From Flammula alnicola (taxonomy: Eukaryota > Basidiomycota > Agaricomycetes > Agaricales > Strophariaceae), in the NCBI GenBank assembly GCA_015499995.1, contig JADNRV010000424.1, positions 1-36,678 of the forward strand: a DNA stretch of 36,678 nucleotides. The letters run 5' to 3'. Positions within the stretch are counted from its first letter, which is position 1; every line of letters starts with the position of its first letter. The notes under the pieces are model-generated. The model saw only the letters and a program-made list of their open reading frames with translations, did not search any database and had not been told where the DNA came from. Position numbers and translations under genes: made by a program. Below are positions 35,508 to 36,678 of the stretch, in pieces.

Positions 35508-36424
35508 TTAGGCATGGGCGTGCTTCTGCTTTCCGGTTCTCAGTTTCCTGAGGTAGAACTGAGGGTATTATGGTGGTCAGAAATTCTGCGTTCGCCATGC
35601 CACACTTTGACTTACCTCAAGCTCCTTTCCTTCCAGAATGTAACCATCAGCACGACCTGATTGGCCTGGACGGCTGGCGATGAAGGCGTAGAGACGACCA
35701 GCAGCAAATTGAGACTCAAGCAGAGGGTCGATCTTGGCGTCTGTTATGGACATTAATGTCTGCGACTATGTAAAAATCTGTCAGCGACATACCCTTCCTC
35801 TTCTCATCCAAGTTGCGTTGGACATGGTGTGAACGCTTCACGGGTTCGGCGGTTTCAGTGGGAGCGACGGTCTTGCCCTTTTTGGTGACGGGTTGGGCAT
35901 ACTAAAACGAGAGAAGATTTCAACGATAGAACACGGGATGAATGAAGTTTTTTTTGCTCACGTGGGCTTCATACCACTGGCGGAAGGGAGTAGCATCGAC
36001 TTGAATGATAGCACCCTTGACAAGGGTGTTAGTTCGGACAAGTTCGTTATTCGATGCATTGTAGACCTGGATCACCAGAATCTAAGCATAAAATCCTTTC
36101 AATTGAGAGGTTACATACGACACTGATAATCCTTGTCTTGCGTGTGGTGTGTTCAGAGGCCCATGCGAAGTTACCACCCTCGAGACGAAGAGCACGGTAT
36201 TTCAGGTTTCCACCACGTACGCGGACAGTGTGAACACGCTTAGGGCCGAGCTTGGTACTAGCAGGTTGACGACCGAGCTCGAACTTTCTCTTCTTGCGGT
36301 AGTGGGCGCGCTGGGCACCGGTCTCCGAGCGTTTGTGGCGAGATGAACGGGAGATACCTATGCAAATTGAATCATGTCAGATCAGACGAGAAGAACAGAA
36401 AACGATTTTGCAGCACTGACCCAT
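35508..36424 (-). CDS. rps8: 40S ribosomal protein S8 (eS8)
   Basis: Six exons (36424-36421, 36357-36119, 36066-35962, 35901-35793, 35740-35616, 35558-35508) give 210 residues, the normal size. The first exon is only four bases, ATGG, followed at once by an intron, a known habit of eS8 genes. Diagnostic segments: [80 protein letters not shown], and the C-terminus [20 protein letters not shown] ending KQKHAHA. eS8 lies on the body of the small subunit near the platform. The gene is intact and in phase throughout. Confidence 0.97.
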
Positions 36425-36678
36425 GTCGAAGAGTCTTGAGGATGGGGGTCTTGTTGAGCAGTCAAGGTTTGTGATGATACTTGGGATTAAGGTTCAAATG
36501 GACTTCAAACTCAGATCGGCAAATGCCGCCAGCTCCTCGCTTTCAAATAAAGGAATGCTCCTCGACGTTTACTGTGCGCCATGTACATAATTGATAAATC
36601 TCAATTTACGACTGTGTTCAACTCTTCTCTCCTTCTTGGCCGATAGCGGACTTGCCTGTGTGTCCAGACCTAAGGTGA
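36425..36678 (-). promoter_or_regulatory. rps8 upstream region
   Basis: 254 bp of leader and promoter for rps8 up to the window end. The last 60 bases before the ATG are C/T- and A-rich, as usual for fungal ribosomal protein leaders. No defined box is claimed. Confidence 0.4.

Overview
The window is nuclear DNA from a filamentous basidiomycete, most likely an agaricomycete mushroom. Genes are split by many short introns (mostly about 45-75 nt, GT-AG). The protein families are typically fungal: a velvet regulator, a DUF4045/gelsolin protein and a DUF6533-type seven-helix protein. The ribosomal proteins read as ordinary fungal cytosolic uS7 and eS8. All gene models below were assembled by hand from open frames, splice signals and phase arithmetic; no database search was run.

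Layout. 1-6.7 kb: two minus-strand genes, a secreted GH17-like glycoside hydrolase cut by the window start and a ten-exon DUF4045/gelsolin gene of about 1540 codons. 6.7-8.6 kb: no convincing gene. 8.6-11.7 kb: a divergent pair, a GPI-anchored Cys-rich surface protein (minus) and a coiled-coil protein (plus). 12.0-12.9 kb: rps5 (uS7) in six exons. 13.5-14.25 kb: a 720-bp non-autonomous hAT-like element with terminal inverted repeats and a perfect 8-bp target duplication. 16.2-18.2 kb: a nuclear-type protein resembling the fungal AF4/FMR2 C-terminal-homology group. 18.2-23.2 kb: a 5-kb gene-poor stretch. 23.2-27.8 kb: three minus-strand genes (lineage-specific basic protein, a TEN1-like telomere protein, a VelB-like velvet factor). 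28.9-32.1 kb: an F-box/beta-propeller gene and the WDR83/MORG1 orthologue, divergent across 135 bp. 33.4-34.8 kb: a DUF6533 membrane protein in nine exons. 35.5-36.4 kb: rps8 (eS8) in six exons.

The genes do not form a pathway or biosynthetic cluster. They are a mix of housekeeping functions (ribosome, telomere capping, ubiquitin ligase adaptor, WDR83 scaffold, actin-binding gelsolin) and fungal lifestyle functions (velvet regulator, cell-wall hydrolase, surface protein, membrane receptor-like protein).

The points most worth a second look are the hAT-like element, the internal duplication in the DUF4045 protein, the single-base deletions that break two otherwise coherent genes, the GC-AG intron inside the velvet gene, the small TEN1-like gene, and the long empty stretch upstream of the AF4-like gene.
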